A DNA stretch of 64,000 nucleotides from assembly GCA_025667525.1 (NCBI GenBank), contig CM046877.1, positions 33,934,255 through 33,998,254 on the forward strand, in the 5' to 3' direction. This document shows positions 37,491-51,931 of this stretch, piece after piece. Source of the DNA: Glebionis coronaria (Eukaryota > Streptophyta > Magnoliopsida > Asterales > Asteraceae). The number at the start of each line of letters is the position of its first letter. Positions within the stretch are counted from its first letter, which is position 1. The notes under the pieces were generated by a model. That model was not told where the DNA came from, ran no database searches, and saw only the letters and a program-made list of their open reading frames with translations. Position numbers and translations under genes: made by a program.

Positions 37491-40400
37491 ATCGAATATT
37501 CACCCTAGAAGACTTGTCCAGCTCACCGAAGGAAATCTTTGCAATAGAGCATCAACTGAACCTTCCGGCTCCACCTCCATTGGTGGGAACACCAAAAAAG
37601 GAGAACATGGACAGGTATTGTGACTATCATTGTGCGAAAGGGCACTATACAAATGACCGCTTTCAGCTAAGAAGACAGTTAGAGGCCGCCTTGGAGTCGG
37701 GAAAGCTCAACCACTTGATTAAAGATGTAAGACAGAAAGGAAAGGGCAGTAAGAAAGGCCACCATCAAAAGGCCAAAGTAATCAACATGGTGTCGGGACA
37801 TAGTGATAATCGAAAGAGGAAGTCAAGGTGGGTGAACGAGGACTGGATGAACGTCCCAATAACGTTCCCACCGTGTCCAGATGAGGACTTGTCAGAGGAA
37901 GCAATTGTGATAGAGGCCGAGGTCGAAGGGTACTTGGTAAGGAGGGTACATGTGGACGGTGGTGCGTCTGTGGAGATAATGTATGAGCACTGTTTTAACA
38001 GCCTTCACCCAAGCATACAAGCTAGGATGACTAAGACGCACAGCACGGTGTCAGGATTCTCGGGGGAAAGTGTGAAGCCGTTGGGAAAGATAGAGTTGGA
38101 AGTGTGTTTTGGGGATGGAGGGTTGTTCCGAAGGGCCATGATGAGATTCACCGTCATACCCACCCCCTCCCCATACAATATCATCCTAGGAAGACCAGGG
38201 ATAAAGAGGCTAAGGGCCATTCCGTATACCATCCATGCCATGATGAAATTCCCAACACCTCGAGGTATCGCAATTCTTGTTACATCATCTTCGATTATTA
38301 ATGAATGCATAGAGATAGGAAAGAGGAAGATGGCAAAAGAAGAGCCAGAGAAGGGAGATGACCAAGCGGTCAACTTAACAAAGGAAGTAATGATCAACTC
38401 GGCCTTCCCCGACCAACTGGTCACCATTGGGGGAAACTTGTCAAAAGAGGGTTCAGAATAGCTAAAACAATTGCTAAAGAACAACCTGGATGTCTTTGTG
38501 TGGGAACCGCAAGACATGACCGGAGTGCCAAGAAGGATCACCCAACACAAACTTAATATGAACCCCACGGTGGCACCGGCGAGCCAAAAGCGAAGGGTGC
38601 TATCCGCCGAAAAAAGCGAAGTTGTGGCCAAGGAAGTGGAAGAATGGGTGAAGGCAGGGATCGCGAGGCCAATTAGGTATCCCACGTGGATATCCAACAC
38701 GGTGTTGGTCAAAAAAGTAGATGGAGCATGGAGGATGTGCATAGACTTTAAGAACTTGAATTCCGCATGTCCAAAGGACTATTATCCTTTGCCAGATATT
38801 GATGCCAAGATAGAAGCTATTATGGGGTACAAGTACAAAAGCTTTTTTGACGCCTACAAGGGCTACCACTAAGTGCAAATGTCACAAGAGGACGAAGAGA
38901 AGACAACCTTCTACACCGATAAGGGAACGTATTGCTACACCAAAATGCCTTTCGGTTTTAAAAATGCAAGGGCCACCTACCAAAGGTTAGTGGACACAGC
39001 GTTCGAGTCACAGATTGGACGAAATCTGGAGGCATATGTGGACGACATGGTCATAAAAAGCAAGACAGAAAAAGAAATGATGGCCGACATAGCCGAAACG
39101 TTTGACAACTTGCGAAAGATAAACATGAAGCTTAATCCAAAAAATGTTCTTTCGGAGTTGAGGAGGGCAAGTTTTTAGGGTACATGGTAACGTCAAAAGG
39201 GATAAGAGCCAACCCGACCAAGATCAAGGATGTCACAGATATGTAGTCACCCAAAACATGGAACGAAATGCAAAGTTTGGCCGGAAAGTTGGCCGCGCTC
39301 AATCGTTTCCTCTCAAAATCTGCCGAAAGATCACTGCCTTTATTTGACACTCTGAAGAACATAACTAAGGCCAATAAGGAAGAGTACAGATGGACGGAGG
39401 AAGCAGAGGAGGCTTTCCAACAAATGAAAAGAGTGGTGATAGAGCTGCCATCACTCACCACACCCAGGCCCAAAGAAACACTCTCCTTATATCTAGCAGC
39501 AAAGAGAGTAATCAGCGCAGTGTTGTTAGCAGAAAGAAATGGGATCCAACGACCAGTTCGTTATGTCAGCTGAACGCTACATGAAGAAGAAACAAACTAT
39601 GCGCCTTTAGAAAAGCTGGCCCTGGCCCTTCTAAGCACATCAAGAAGGTTAAGGCGGTACTTCGAAGGCCACCCAATCAAGGTCATCACGGATCAACCAG
39701 TAAGGCAAATCCTGAACAAGGCCAAAGCGTTAGGAAAACTTGCAAAGTATGCCATAGAGTTGGGGACATACGACATCGTCTACGAGCCAAGAAGCGCCAT
39801 AAAGGGCCAAGTGTTAGCAGACTTTCTGAATGAAGTGCCAGTAGGGACGAACACTTCAAAGGACCTTGAGACGCATGTTTCTGAGGAGGAAAAGGTCGAT
39901 AAAGAAGAATAGTGGGTGCTGTACACGGACGGAGCATCCAACCCGAAAGGCTCAGGCACAAGTTTAGTGTTGATTAGCCCTAACGGCATGGAGTACACAT
40001 ATGCTTTGAGGTTGAACTTTGACAGCGCAAACAATGAGTAAGAATACGAGGCCTTGTTAGCTGGCCTAAGAATGACATAAGAGATGAGAGTAGAGCACTT
40101 GGCAGTAAAGGTAGACTCGAAGTTGGTGGCCAGTCAAATCAATGGAGACTTCGTGGCCACGAATGAGAGCATGATCAAATACTTGAGTAAGGCGAAAGAA
40201 CATCTAGCACGGTTCAATAGCTTCAAAATCATGAATATCCCGAGAAGCCAGAACCAAAAGGCTGATGTGTTAAGCAAGCTGGCCTCAGTGGCGTTTAATC
40301 ATTTGACGAAGGAAGTGTTGGTAGAGGTACTAGACAAGCCCTCGACAGACCGGGAAGAGGTAAATGCCATTGTGGAAGAAGAGGAAGATAATTGGATGAC

Positions 40401-41541
40401 ACCCATCATAAGATGCTTGGAGCAAGGAATATGGTCGCAGGACCATAATGAAGCACGTGCCCTTCGGATGAAGATCAACCAGTATGTGATGGAAGGAGGA
40501 GTACTCTTCAAGAAATCTGACTTGATGCTGATGCTACGATGCGTATGACCACTCCAAGCCGACTATGTGATCCGCTAGATACACCGAGGAGCTTGTGGCA
40601 TGCATCTGAAGACAAGATCAGTGGTAGCAAAGGCACTAAGGCAAGGATACTATTGGCCTACGATGCACCGTGACGTAAGGGAAGAAACAAAAAAATGTGA
40701 CGCATGCCAGATTCACTCACCAGTACCCAAGATGCCCAAGACAGTCATGACGTCAATCGTGACTCCATGGCCGTTCTTCCAATGGGGCATGGACGTGTTA
40801 GGCCCATTCCCTGCGGCACCGGGCAATGTCAGGTACATCATTGTGGCAATTGATTATTTCACTAAGTGGTTAGAAGCAAAACCCATGGCCAATGTTAAAG
40901 GCAAGGATGTGATAAAATTTGTGTGGGATAACATTGTCTGTAGATTTGGCCTGTCCCATGTGATAGTGACTGATAATGGGACTAACTTTGTGAATGACCC
41001 ATTTAAGACATGGTGCAAAAAGCTCAACATTAAGCAAATGAATACAGCAGTGGCACACCCACAGGCCAATCGCCTCGTGGAAAGGGCAAACAAATCATTA
41101 ATGGAGGGGCTAAAGACAAGGCTAGGCCGTGACCGAACTGGATGGGCAGATGAGCTCCCAAATGTGCTCTGGGCACATAGAACCTCATTAAAGACAAGCA
41201 ACGGAGAGACGCTATTTAGCCTAACGTATGGAAGTGAGGTCGTGATCCCTGTAGAGATAGGAATGCTAACCCATAGGACGCTAATGATCAAGGATGTAGA
41301 GGACAATAATGAAGAGCTCAGACTTAACCTAGACTTGTTGCAAGAAAGAAGGGAGGCCGCAACCATCCGGGAGGCCAAATACAAGAAAAAGATGGAGCAG
41401 TACTACAACAAGCGGGTCAGGGCCAAATCCTTCAAGGTGGGGAGCTACGTCTATAGAAGAAACGAGGCTAGCCGCATGGAAAAACGTGGAAAGCTGAGCC
41501 CAACATTGGAAGGTCCTTATAAAGTGACAGAGGCCTCCTAG
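37491..41541 (+). pseudogene. Tat-element pol (PR-RT-RH-aRH-INT), broken and truncated
   Basis: Aspartic protease (HVDGGASVEIMY, about 37950). RT with an intact YVDD pair (about 39033-39045). A first RNase H-like region (about 39400-39860, PVRYVS, GTYDIVYEPRSAIKGQ). A second, archaeal-type RNase H (about 39913-40300, WVLYTDGASNPKGSG, YEALLAGLRM, KADVLSKLA). Integrase (about 40570-41500) with Asp in MDVLGPFP, Asp in TDNGTNF and Glu in LVERANKS. Lesions include in-frame stops at 38459-38461, 38870-38872, about 39244, 39571-39573, 39910-39912, about 40039, about 40078 and 40546-40548, and a frameshift at the A-run near 39140. The frame ends at GPYKVTEAS, where the element is cut off. Confidence 0.85.
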
Positions 41542-41640
41542 TTTCTTTAATTTGGATATCAGGCCGGTTCAAACAAATCCAGCCCACCAAACCACACGGC
41601 CCAACAACCTCTATATAAACCAAACCCTAGAAAAAAAATC
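41542..41640 (+). promoter_or_regulatory. Core promoter of the SR splicing-factor gene
   Basis: Directly after the Tat junction come two GCCCA elements (CAGCCCACC at 41580, GGCCCAAC at about 41599), a TATA box (CTATATAAA, 41611-41619) and a telo-box-like AAACCCTAG (41622-41630). GCCCA (site II) plus telo box is common in plant genes for ribosome and RNA-processing functions. Transcription probably starts around 41640-41650. Only about 70 bp separate the TATA box from retrotransposon sequence. Confidence 0.6.
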
Positions 41641-43106
41641 ACAACTCAATAAACTCCCAATTCACAAATTCGAATCCCTAATTTTGCCCTAATTTCAATC
41701 GTAACAAATCAGCAGGTATTAATCTAATTAATCCCCAAATTACTTTAATTCGATTCACACCGATCACAATTATCAAAACTTTATTCATACCCATGTCGTA
41801 ATTTATGCTAATTTTGGTTAATTGATGTGTTTTAGCTGTAAAGTTAGCTTCTTGATATTGGGTTTTGATTATATGTGATTTTGTTACATAAATTAAGGTT
41901 TTTTAATTCTAAGATTAGGGTTTGGTTGGTAAATTTGATGCCTTTAGATATAAAGTTAGGTTCTTGAATTGTAAAGATGGTTTTTCGCTAATCGGATAGT
42001 TTTAGTTATAAATTCTGGTTTTGGAATTTTAGCGGAGACCGGTTAATGTAATAAATTTGGTTGATAATTGATGCGTTGAATCGTACGAGTTAGGTTTTTG
42101 AAAATTGGGGTTTCTGGAGGTTGTCGGAATAATTTTAGTCGGTGAATCTATCTATTGGGTAATTAGGCCCTTGAATTGTAAAGTTCGGGTTGTTTTTGTA
42201 CCGATATCGGTTAGCCTAAGGGGGTGTTTTGTTTGGCTTATAATGTAAGCACTTTTTGGCTTATATATTATAAGGCCCATTTTTGTGGCTTATTTGGAGG
42301 TTTATGGGCTTATATAGGTTTATTATATCATGATAAACTTATATAAGTCCCTAAGTCTCAAAATAAGCCACAAAATTGGGGCTTACGTTATATAAGCCGA
42401 AAATAAGGCATATTTCAGCTTGTATAACATAAACCCTAGTTTTTTAAGCTTATTAGTGACTTATGGGCTTATATAAGTTTATTATATCATAACAAACTCA
42501 GATAAGCCCATAAGTCTTCAAATAAGCCACAGAATTGAGGCTTATGTTATATAAGCTGAATAGGCTTAGCTTATTAAAGCTAAAACAAACAGCCCCTAAG
42601 TAAAGTGGTGTTGTGATGGAAGAATTTCTTGTAAACCCCTTTGTGTATGTTAATTCTATCACTTAGGTTTGCTAATTTAGCTCACTGGTTGGTGTAGTTT
42701 GCTAAACATGTGTGTTCTTTATGTCGTTATTAGGACACAGGTTTAAACATATTGCAAGCTCTAACTTGTGTGTTTAGCTGTAATGTTGACTCGTTGTTGT
42801 TAAGGTGTTGAATTTGGTAAATAAATAGTAACATGTAGTGGTTGCGTATAAGCGAGATTGCCATGGATATTGTTACAATTACTTTTTGTAGACATGAGTT
42901 TTGTGCATTGAGCGATTTGCGTATATGCTGTGAAGTTCTTGGTAGAGAAATATTTTTGTTATTGATTTATAAGCGTGTTTGGTAGAGGCTTCTGCTTTTG
43001 TATTTTGTCCGTGTTTCTACAGTTATACTATGGCTGGGGGAATGCTTTTATCTATTGATATAAGTTTTCTTATACTCTTTGGTATTTTCGTGTGCAGAGC
43101 TTGAGA
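41641..43106 (+). other. 5' UTR and leader intron of the SR gene
   Basis: A leader exon runs to 41715 (AATCAGCAG|GTATTAATC). A 1382-bp intron (41716-43097) ends CGTGTGCAG, and a short leader (AGCTTGAGA) precedes the ATG at 43107. The intron is T-rich, as plant introns are, and hosts a MITE at 42220-42596. Confidence 0.7.
42220..42596. mobile_element. Harbinger/Tourist-like MITE in the leader intron
   Basis: The ends are inverted: left GGGGGTGTTTTGTTTGGCTTA, right (inverted) GGGGCTGTTTGTTTTAGCTTT. TAA flanks both sides (42217-42219 and 42597-42599). Inside are two diverged copies of a GGCTTATGTTATATAAGC / TTTATTATATCATAA unit. About 377 bp. A hAT element is the alternative, but no 8-bp duplication is visible. 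Confidence 0.65.
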
Positions 43107-45771
<2,665 letters not shown>

Positions 45772-46663
45772 GAAGTGCTGTTCTTTAAACATGTTTGATC
45801 GAATGGTTGTTGTGTTACTTTAATGGTTTATGCTTTTGTCAAAATTCAAGGAGTGGTAATATGAATTCTTAGTAGTATAAAACTTAGTCTAGTCGACTTT
45901 GTTATTGAATTTGAGTTTAAGTGATTGGATCATAAAGCCAATTTAATCATCTCTTGTTTGTGATGTTTATAATAATGTTAGCATCATGCAAGTTAAAAAA
46001 AGTTGGTTCATAAAAAAATAGAGCTTGTGAAAGCTTTTATAAGCTTCAATCTTTCATAAGCCTTATACACTCCGGACAATTTTCACGGAGCCTATAACTT
46101 AAACCCACATCCCTTACACATTGAGCTTGCGGTTCTCCCAAGGGGCCATGTGGAGGAAGACCTACACAGTAAATGCAGTTGCAGCCACTCATATGTGGAG
46201 CTGGTTGTGGTGGTGGGTTATAAGAAGCTGGTTGTGGTGGTTGTGGGTTTCGAGCAGGTTGTAGGGCCTGGTGCTAGGCGAGGTGAGCAACGGCCCATGG
46301 CACCAAATAATTAGGGGCATCAAGATTGAAGCTTCTTCATTTTGTGTCTTCGTTGCCTTTGACTCTCACTCCATGGCGGAAACTATTTTTACAATGGAGG
46401 GGGGCATTTTTCGGCCTTCTTGCCTAGGGGCCCTGGCAGGTTATCGTCGTGGAGTTTAAGATCTAGAAACTAATAAGTGAATGAATACAATGAGAAATAC
46501 TCCAATCAGTTACTACTATTTATATACAGTAAGGAGTAACATTAACCGTTACCTAATCAACATACATTGTACTTATTAGCCTTATAACTCGTTAATTAGT
46601 CTAGCTTTTTTTTTTTCTTTTTATTCGTGCTAGTGTTAATCTCCGGCCGAAAAACTTCCTTGG
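45772..46663. other. 3' UTR and flank of the SR gene
   Basis: The first 200 bp are T-rich with AATATGAA and TAATAATG words, suiting a 3' UTR. GTGGTTGTGGTGGTGGG repeats occur around 46200-46250. A 62-codon open frame at 46271-46459 has no recognisable similarity and is not called. Confidence 0.45.
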
Positions 46664-46790
46664 GTTTCATTCTTATTCCCATCTCTTAAAACCCATCAAC
46701 CAAACACCCTGTTAAGCTAAAAAACCTATAAAACCAAAACCAATCTTCTTCTTTCTTCCTCCAAGATTCAACTACTACAACTGAGTATGA
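46664..46790 (-). repeat. MITE-family terminal fragment, inverted copy
   Basis: Read in reverse it gives AACAGGGTGTTTGGTTGATGGG and TGAAACCC, and AATCTTGGAGGAAGAAAG further out. These are the same words as at 33960-34090, in opposite orientation. Confidence 0.55.
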
Positions 46791-48744
46791 TAAAAATAGC
46801 ATATTGAGTTGTTGCAATTCAATTAAGAACTTCTTATTTCACACCAAACATGATCGAATAATCTTAAACATGAATTTAAATATGATTTTAAATCTTATTT
46901 TATTTTTCGGGTGAAAAGTATTCTCACATAAACCAATCCACGTGATCTAGCGTGTTGGCCTAGATACGTTCTAAATGTAAAATTCTTTTTCTAGCCATTC
47001 TAGGTTGTGGCAATATATCGAGTGCATCATTTATCATAAACTAATAAAAGTATGTGTACAAAACTTTAGTCTGTTCAAAAGTTAATATCGGAGCCTTGCA
47101 CACATAATTACATAAATGTCCTACTTAGAAGAGAGTAATAATCGTTTGCTTGTTAATTTTCCTTTTATGTTACAAATAATGTAAGATAGTGTGAAGAAGT
47201 TATTTATCTGTTTTTGTGTAAACTACTATGACATCGTATTTCAGTTTTAAGTCCGGTTAAAACTTAGCTTTATACATTGTTAATAATTAGTTAAATGTGA
47301 CCTGTTTAGTTAGTTTAAACAATAGTTTCTTTTTTTGTTTCTAAACTTTTGTTTCTTCCGTTATGTGTTAATAGTAGTTAGCTTGTTTTATGTGTTAATA
47401 ATATTTAACCTGTTTAGTTAGCTTAAACTTTTGTTAATAATTAGTTTTATGGAAAAGTCATTATCTATTATCTAGAACCCTAAATAAAATATATTATGTA
47501 GTTTGGAACTTTTTGCAATCATATTCATGATACATATAGTTTGTGAAGAAGTGACTCGTGTGCGTTTCCTCAGTAAAATAAATTTGCAAGTTCTGATTTG
47601 TTACCAACGCATCTGGTTTTTTTGTAAATACTCAAAAAACATATATTTTGGTGGCAATTAATGAAATTGGTAGTTAAAACATATTTGGGGTGGTTGTTAA
47701 AAGAAACAATATTAGTTAAGGTGTGTATTATGAGTGCAAAAACTATGTATGTTTCTTACTAAGTAAAAATGATTGGTTTAGAGTTTCAAATTTTGACAGC
47801 CTGGATAAACAAGAAACTGTCATCAACTTGTGTCTTTGTTGCATAAAATTAAAGCAAGGTTTGTTTGTGTGTACTCTTCTTCTAGGTGGTGTTCCTTGAT
47901 AGCAAAAGGGTAGAAGAGGCAAGTGAATGAAGGAAGGGTAAAATGAATGAGGCAATAAAGATAGTAGGTGAATGAAGGGTCAATTCTTCAAGATTGAGTT
48001 CAAAGATACTTAGCTAGTTGACATCTATGTTTGTAGTTAAGATGCATCATGTGAATTATGATTTAAGCTATGAAAAGAAAACCTATAAGTGCATGCTAGC
48101 TGTTTGTTTCCTAAAATGAGACTTATCTTGTGGACACAAAGGCCCTTTTCCTCTTTTGGAATCTGCAAAATATAAATGAAGGCTGTAACATTTGAAAGGT
48201 ATATATATGCTCTTGAGCAAGCAATGTCCAATGTTGATGATTATCATTGGGAAGTCGGAACAATTAAGAAAGATGAGACAAAGGTTCTTGAACACCTTGT
48301 GAATCACTAGCACCGAGCATAAGATAAATTACTCCATACTTTTTAAATTTGTTAGGGTTAACTTAGTTTATGTCCAACCACCTAACAATTGAGTCAACAT
48401 ATCAATCTTTGGTAGAATATGATGAAAAACAACTTTCAGACATTCAAGTTGTAGCAATTACTTCGTCCAACTTTAACACCTTGAAGTTCGTATCCAATAT
48501 TTCATAATACAAATGTGACCGGTTAAAGGGCTGTATTCTGATACTCTTTAAATATAATTTGATATCATCAACTTTTATTAAATTCATACTCCGTACATCA
48601 TTCCATAAATACGGTTAAAACATGTTAAACATAGTAATAGTTCACCGATGCCTTTTCCATATGTGTCATGATATATGTTGGCTGCCACATTTACAAGTGC
48701 TTTCGAATGTTTCATTTTCTTGTTCGTTCTAGTGTTAATTAGCT
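46791..48744. other. Non-coding spacer
   Basis: No coding frame of note. Short repeats of GTTAATAATTAGTT and TTAGCTTGTTTTATGTG occur at 47270-47450. Nothing else was recognised. Confidence 0.4.
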
Positions 48745-49735
48745 TCATTGCCATCTCTCGAAACCCATGAACCAAACACTCCCTAAATACAGAGAGACTC
48801 AATACTAAGTCTATCCCTATATATCCAAACACCCCCCTTAACAAAAATAAACTATAAAACCAAAACTAATCTATTCTTTCTTCCTCCCAAGATTAAAAAA
48901 AAAAAAATCATAACTTTCCGATTAGACTATTTAAAAACTAGTTTTTTGAATTTTTCGATGCCCGAAAAATATTTAAATGGGTACACAGAATAATTGAAAT
49001 TCAAAAAGTTAGTTACCAAATTCAAAACGGTAGTCGCCTTAGGATTAGTCAACTCGCAAAACTAAGTATTACTAAAAAAATAGTATTAAATAGTCTGATC
49101 CTAACGATGATACACGCTACTAAAAAAAAGTGACAAGTAGTTTCTTTATAGATAGCAATTTTATGAATACCCTTTATAGCTATAACATTATCCGTTATCG
49201 AAATGTACCCGTTTATTTGTAATCTTTATTAGTGCTCATGTGGTTTTTGATTTGTGTAATGATTTTTGGGTCATTCTACTATTTTCGGCTTATTTTCTGG
49301 AATTGTATGAGTTTATAGGCTTAAATAAGTCATAAGTGTGTGGTATGCAAAAATGTCAACTTTTGGCGTTGTGTTTGTACTTGTTTAGGGGGTTGTTTTA
49401 GTTTGTTATATAACTTAACTTTTTGAATTTCGATGTCTCGATTCACAAAATTAGTCAATCGATACACAAAATAATCGAAAATTTAAACTTACAACTAAAA
49501 AAAGTGACAAATAAGATACATTTTCAGATAATAGCTGTTTTTTATAATAATCTTTATAAATATGCAATTTTGTGAATACCCATATTATTCGTTATTGGAA
49601 TGTGTCTTGGTGCTATAAAGTTTGTGTCTTTTGCGTTTATTTGTAATCTTTATTAGTGCCCATGTGGTTGTTTGTTTAAGGTAATCATGTTTAGGTCATT
49701 CTACTATCTATAGGTGTTTGGAGTAACTTATTTTC
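48745..49735 (-). repeat. Composite MITE/fold-back repeat region, inverted copy of 33.2-34.1 kb
   Basis: Contains the inverted GGGTGTTTGG end (near 48830) and GGAGGAAGAAAG (near 48885). Two fold-back copies follow (about 48915-49145, 49420-49520; TTTTTGAATTTCGAT facing its complement), each trailed by TTATAGCTATAACATTATCC or related words and TTTGTAATCTTTATTAGTG. Same components as the 33.2-34.1 kb region, in reverse orientation. Confidence 0.6.
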
Positions 49736-49737
49736 GC

Positions 49738-49800
49738 CTTAACCGCAAAAACTTCGCCTTAGCCGCAAAAGCTTCGCCTTAGCCGCAAAAGCTTGAGGCT
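49738..49800. repeat. 22-bp tandem repeat, 3 copies
   Basis: CTTCGCCTTAGCCGCAAAAG is repeated three times (first unit diverged), followed by GCTTGAGGCTTGGCCTTGCCGCCACGCC. It stands out as GC-richer than its surroundings. Confidence 0.85.
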
Positions 49801-50534
49801 TGGCCTTGCCGCCACGCCTTACGCTATTTAAACCCTTGATTTAGGCAACGTTGTTTTCATTAAAAAAATACGCACACGAATAAACAATACTATACATCGT
49901 TGCCGCTATGCGCAAATAATCGTCTAAATACTAATTACTAATTACTCAAAAAAAGCATAAGGCGGGTGTTATGGTGCTACTCGACCACACACGAATACTC
50001 TCCTCCCAACACTAACAATGTCATAATCAGTTACGCAAAGCATTTAAAAAGCTTAAGATTATCAGATACAATGATATATGACTGCAAGGATTACTCTGCG
50101 CAAACGAAGCAGCTCGAATGCTCGACGAGTCCTACTTTTTCAAAGTAAACAAACACATGTTACTTCCTGAAGCAATACCTGTATATCTTCTAGCTAGATC
50201 ATAACACGCATTAACACACTATTAAACTTATCACGGGACGAGAAAGTATATTTTTAACTCGAAAACTATAAACTAGTCCCTTATCTGCGTGTGATTTACT
50301 TGAACATCAAGCTGGTAAAGATCAAAGAAAACGTAACCATTCACAATCAAACATCAAAAACTAAGACATATAGTAATACTACTTATTAGCGATGATCATC
50401 TCACCGGCATACACATCTTTCCGTTCAGATGATTCTTGCAACTCAGCTCCCTTAATTAGTAATTGACAAAGTGGATTTGATGAGTGTCATGTCAACAGGT
50501 CCACATCTGCATCATAGTCCATTATGGATTTGTT
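49801..50534. other. Non-coding spacer and 3' flank of the F-box/LRR gene
   Basis: No recognisable gene. The right part (about 50380-50534) is presumably the 3' UTR of the minus-strand F-box/LRR gene. Confidence 0.45.
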
Positions 50535-51931
50535 TTACAAGTATCGGCGGCAATGGGTAAATTTGACATACTTGATCTGCTCTAAACATCTTTTTTCAAG
50601 CTCTCCCGTGAGATGAATATCATAGCACTTGTTCAGGTCTAGTACTTGAAGGTGACAGCACCTATCAATAATCGCCCGCAAACCGGTATCTGTTAATTTG
50701 CAGTGTTTGAGTTGAAGATGCCTCAATCCGGGTAGGTTTTCTGCAATAGCTAATCCCAGCTCATCATCTATGTATCTGTATTGATTACTGATTTTTAGTG
50801 TTTTTAGCATAGGGCAGTCACGTCCTAGTGTTTGGATATCTTCTTCTCCAATTATCATACCAAGGCTGACTTCCTCCAATAACGGAAACTTCAACGCTTT
50901 AGGTAACTGATGGATTGAGGAAGAGAGTCTTCCAGCTCCAATTTCGAGACGTCTAAGCTGACTTGATCTGTTATAAAACAATAAATATAATTAACCTACC
51001 CTAACGGATTCTAAAGAAGCTACAAGTCTGCTGAGATATTTGAACAAACTTCAACGTCCATGTTTTTTGGATTTGCTTATCATTTTATTGCTTATACATA
51101 ATAAGCACCTTAAAAATAAGTGTTGGATAGTAAGAAAAATGCAATTAGACACGAAAAAGGAATAACACGTTTAAATCCTGCTTAATAGAAACTAAACCAA
51201 AATAAGTAGATTAGAAGCACAAGTGATTTGTTTATCAAAAAATAAGCAATCCCAAACGCCCTCTTAAATCACTTACATTGATCTAGATATAGGAAAAAGA
51301 TGGACCGATACGTGAGGCTAAAAAAATACTCAAGGTTTAGCGTGTTCCTAAAGAAATATGTTTCTATGGCAACAAAAGATAGGAACCAAGTACATGTTTG
51401 GTTTTCTCTACAAGCAAAGGTAATAAAAAGCTAATGTAGATTACTATAAGCTGCATACCTCTCAGAAACATACTGAAAAAGCTCATCATCACAAAAACCT
51501 ATCATAGTGATATCAACCAATTGGCCTTGACTTCTATCCACAACATTCTTGCAAATCTCGCGCAATCTCATGTCAGATTGCGATACATGTAATGAACAAT
51601 TAGGCCGACGCTCGTCGTAGCCATTATCGTCCAAATAAATGACTCTCCACATACACGGGTCCTTGCAGATTTGCCGCCAGTTAGTGCACACCTTCTCAAC
51701 CCGGTATAATATCCCAATAACACTAATTCTTTGGAGTATGTTGATCATTAAATCTGATGGGAGATCCAACCAGTTCCTTGTTGCTTTCTCTTTGAATGTC
51801 TCCTCCTCTTTCTGTTTCTCTTTACCTGCGGATGTAAACTCAGACCAACGATGGAAAGTGGGTGGTTCGTGTAAAGTGTCAATACAGTAACTTTTAGGGC
51901 CAGGCAAGATGGGCTGGGTGAGGTTGACCAT
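50535..51931 (-). CDS. F-box/LRR-repeat protein (FBL23-like)
   Basis: Two exons on the minus strand, 51459-51931 and 50535-50967, with a 491-bp GT-AG intron, give 906 nt (301 residues). The ATG at 51931 is the only good start; an in-frame TAA lies about 60 nt upstream. After about 50 residues an F-box (NWLDLPSDLMINILQRISVI, CTNWRQICKDPCMWR) leads to a VDRSQGQLVDITMIGF segment typical of the FBL23/SKIP-like group. Leucine-rich repeats fill the second exon (LRRLEIGAGRL, LEEVSLGMI, LKTLKISN, LRHLQLKHCKLTDTGLRAI, LQVLDLNKCYDIHL). The F-box binds SKP1 in an SCF ubiquitin ligase and the LRRs select a target. The frame is intact and splice sites are canonical. Many members of this family are recent duplicates, so expression is not assured. 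Confidence 0.85.

Larger units (their letters stand above)
35810..41541 (+). mobile_element. Ty3/gypsy Tat-lineage element, 3'-truncated
   Basis: A likely 5' LTR, a TGGCGCC primer-binding site, and a gag-pol with two RNase H domains before integrase mark the Tat branch of plant Ty3/gypsy. The left boundary (TGTTCGCG at 35810) is a guess; 35762 is another TG candidate. No 3' LTR or polypurine tract follows. Sequence turns to the SR-gene promoter right after the integrase C-terminal region, so the 3' end was deleted. Many frame lesions show it is older than the chromovirus at 13953-27319. Confidence 0.8.

Noticed and set aside
38005..41384. Several long minus-strand frames over the Tat element
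   Set aside because: Shadows of pol; no domain on the minus strand, while plus-strand RT, RNase H and integrase motifs are clear.
46271..46459. 62-codon plus-strand frame after the SR gene
   Set aside because: No similarity recognised, no splice or promoter context; length expected by chance.
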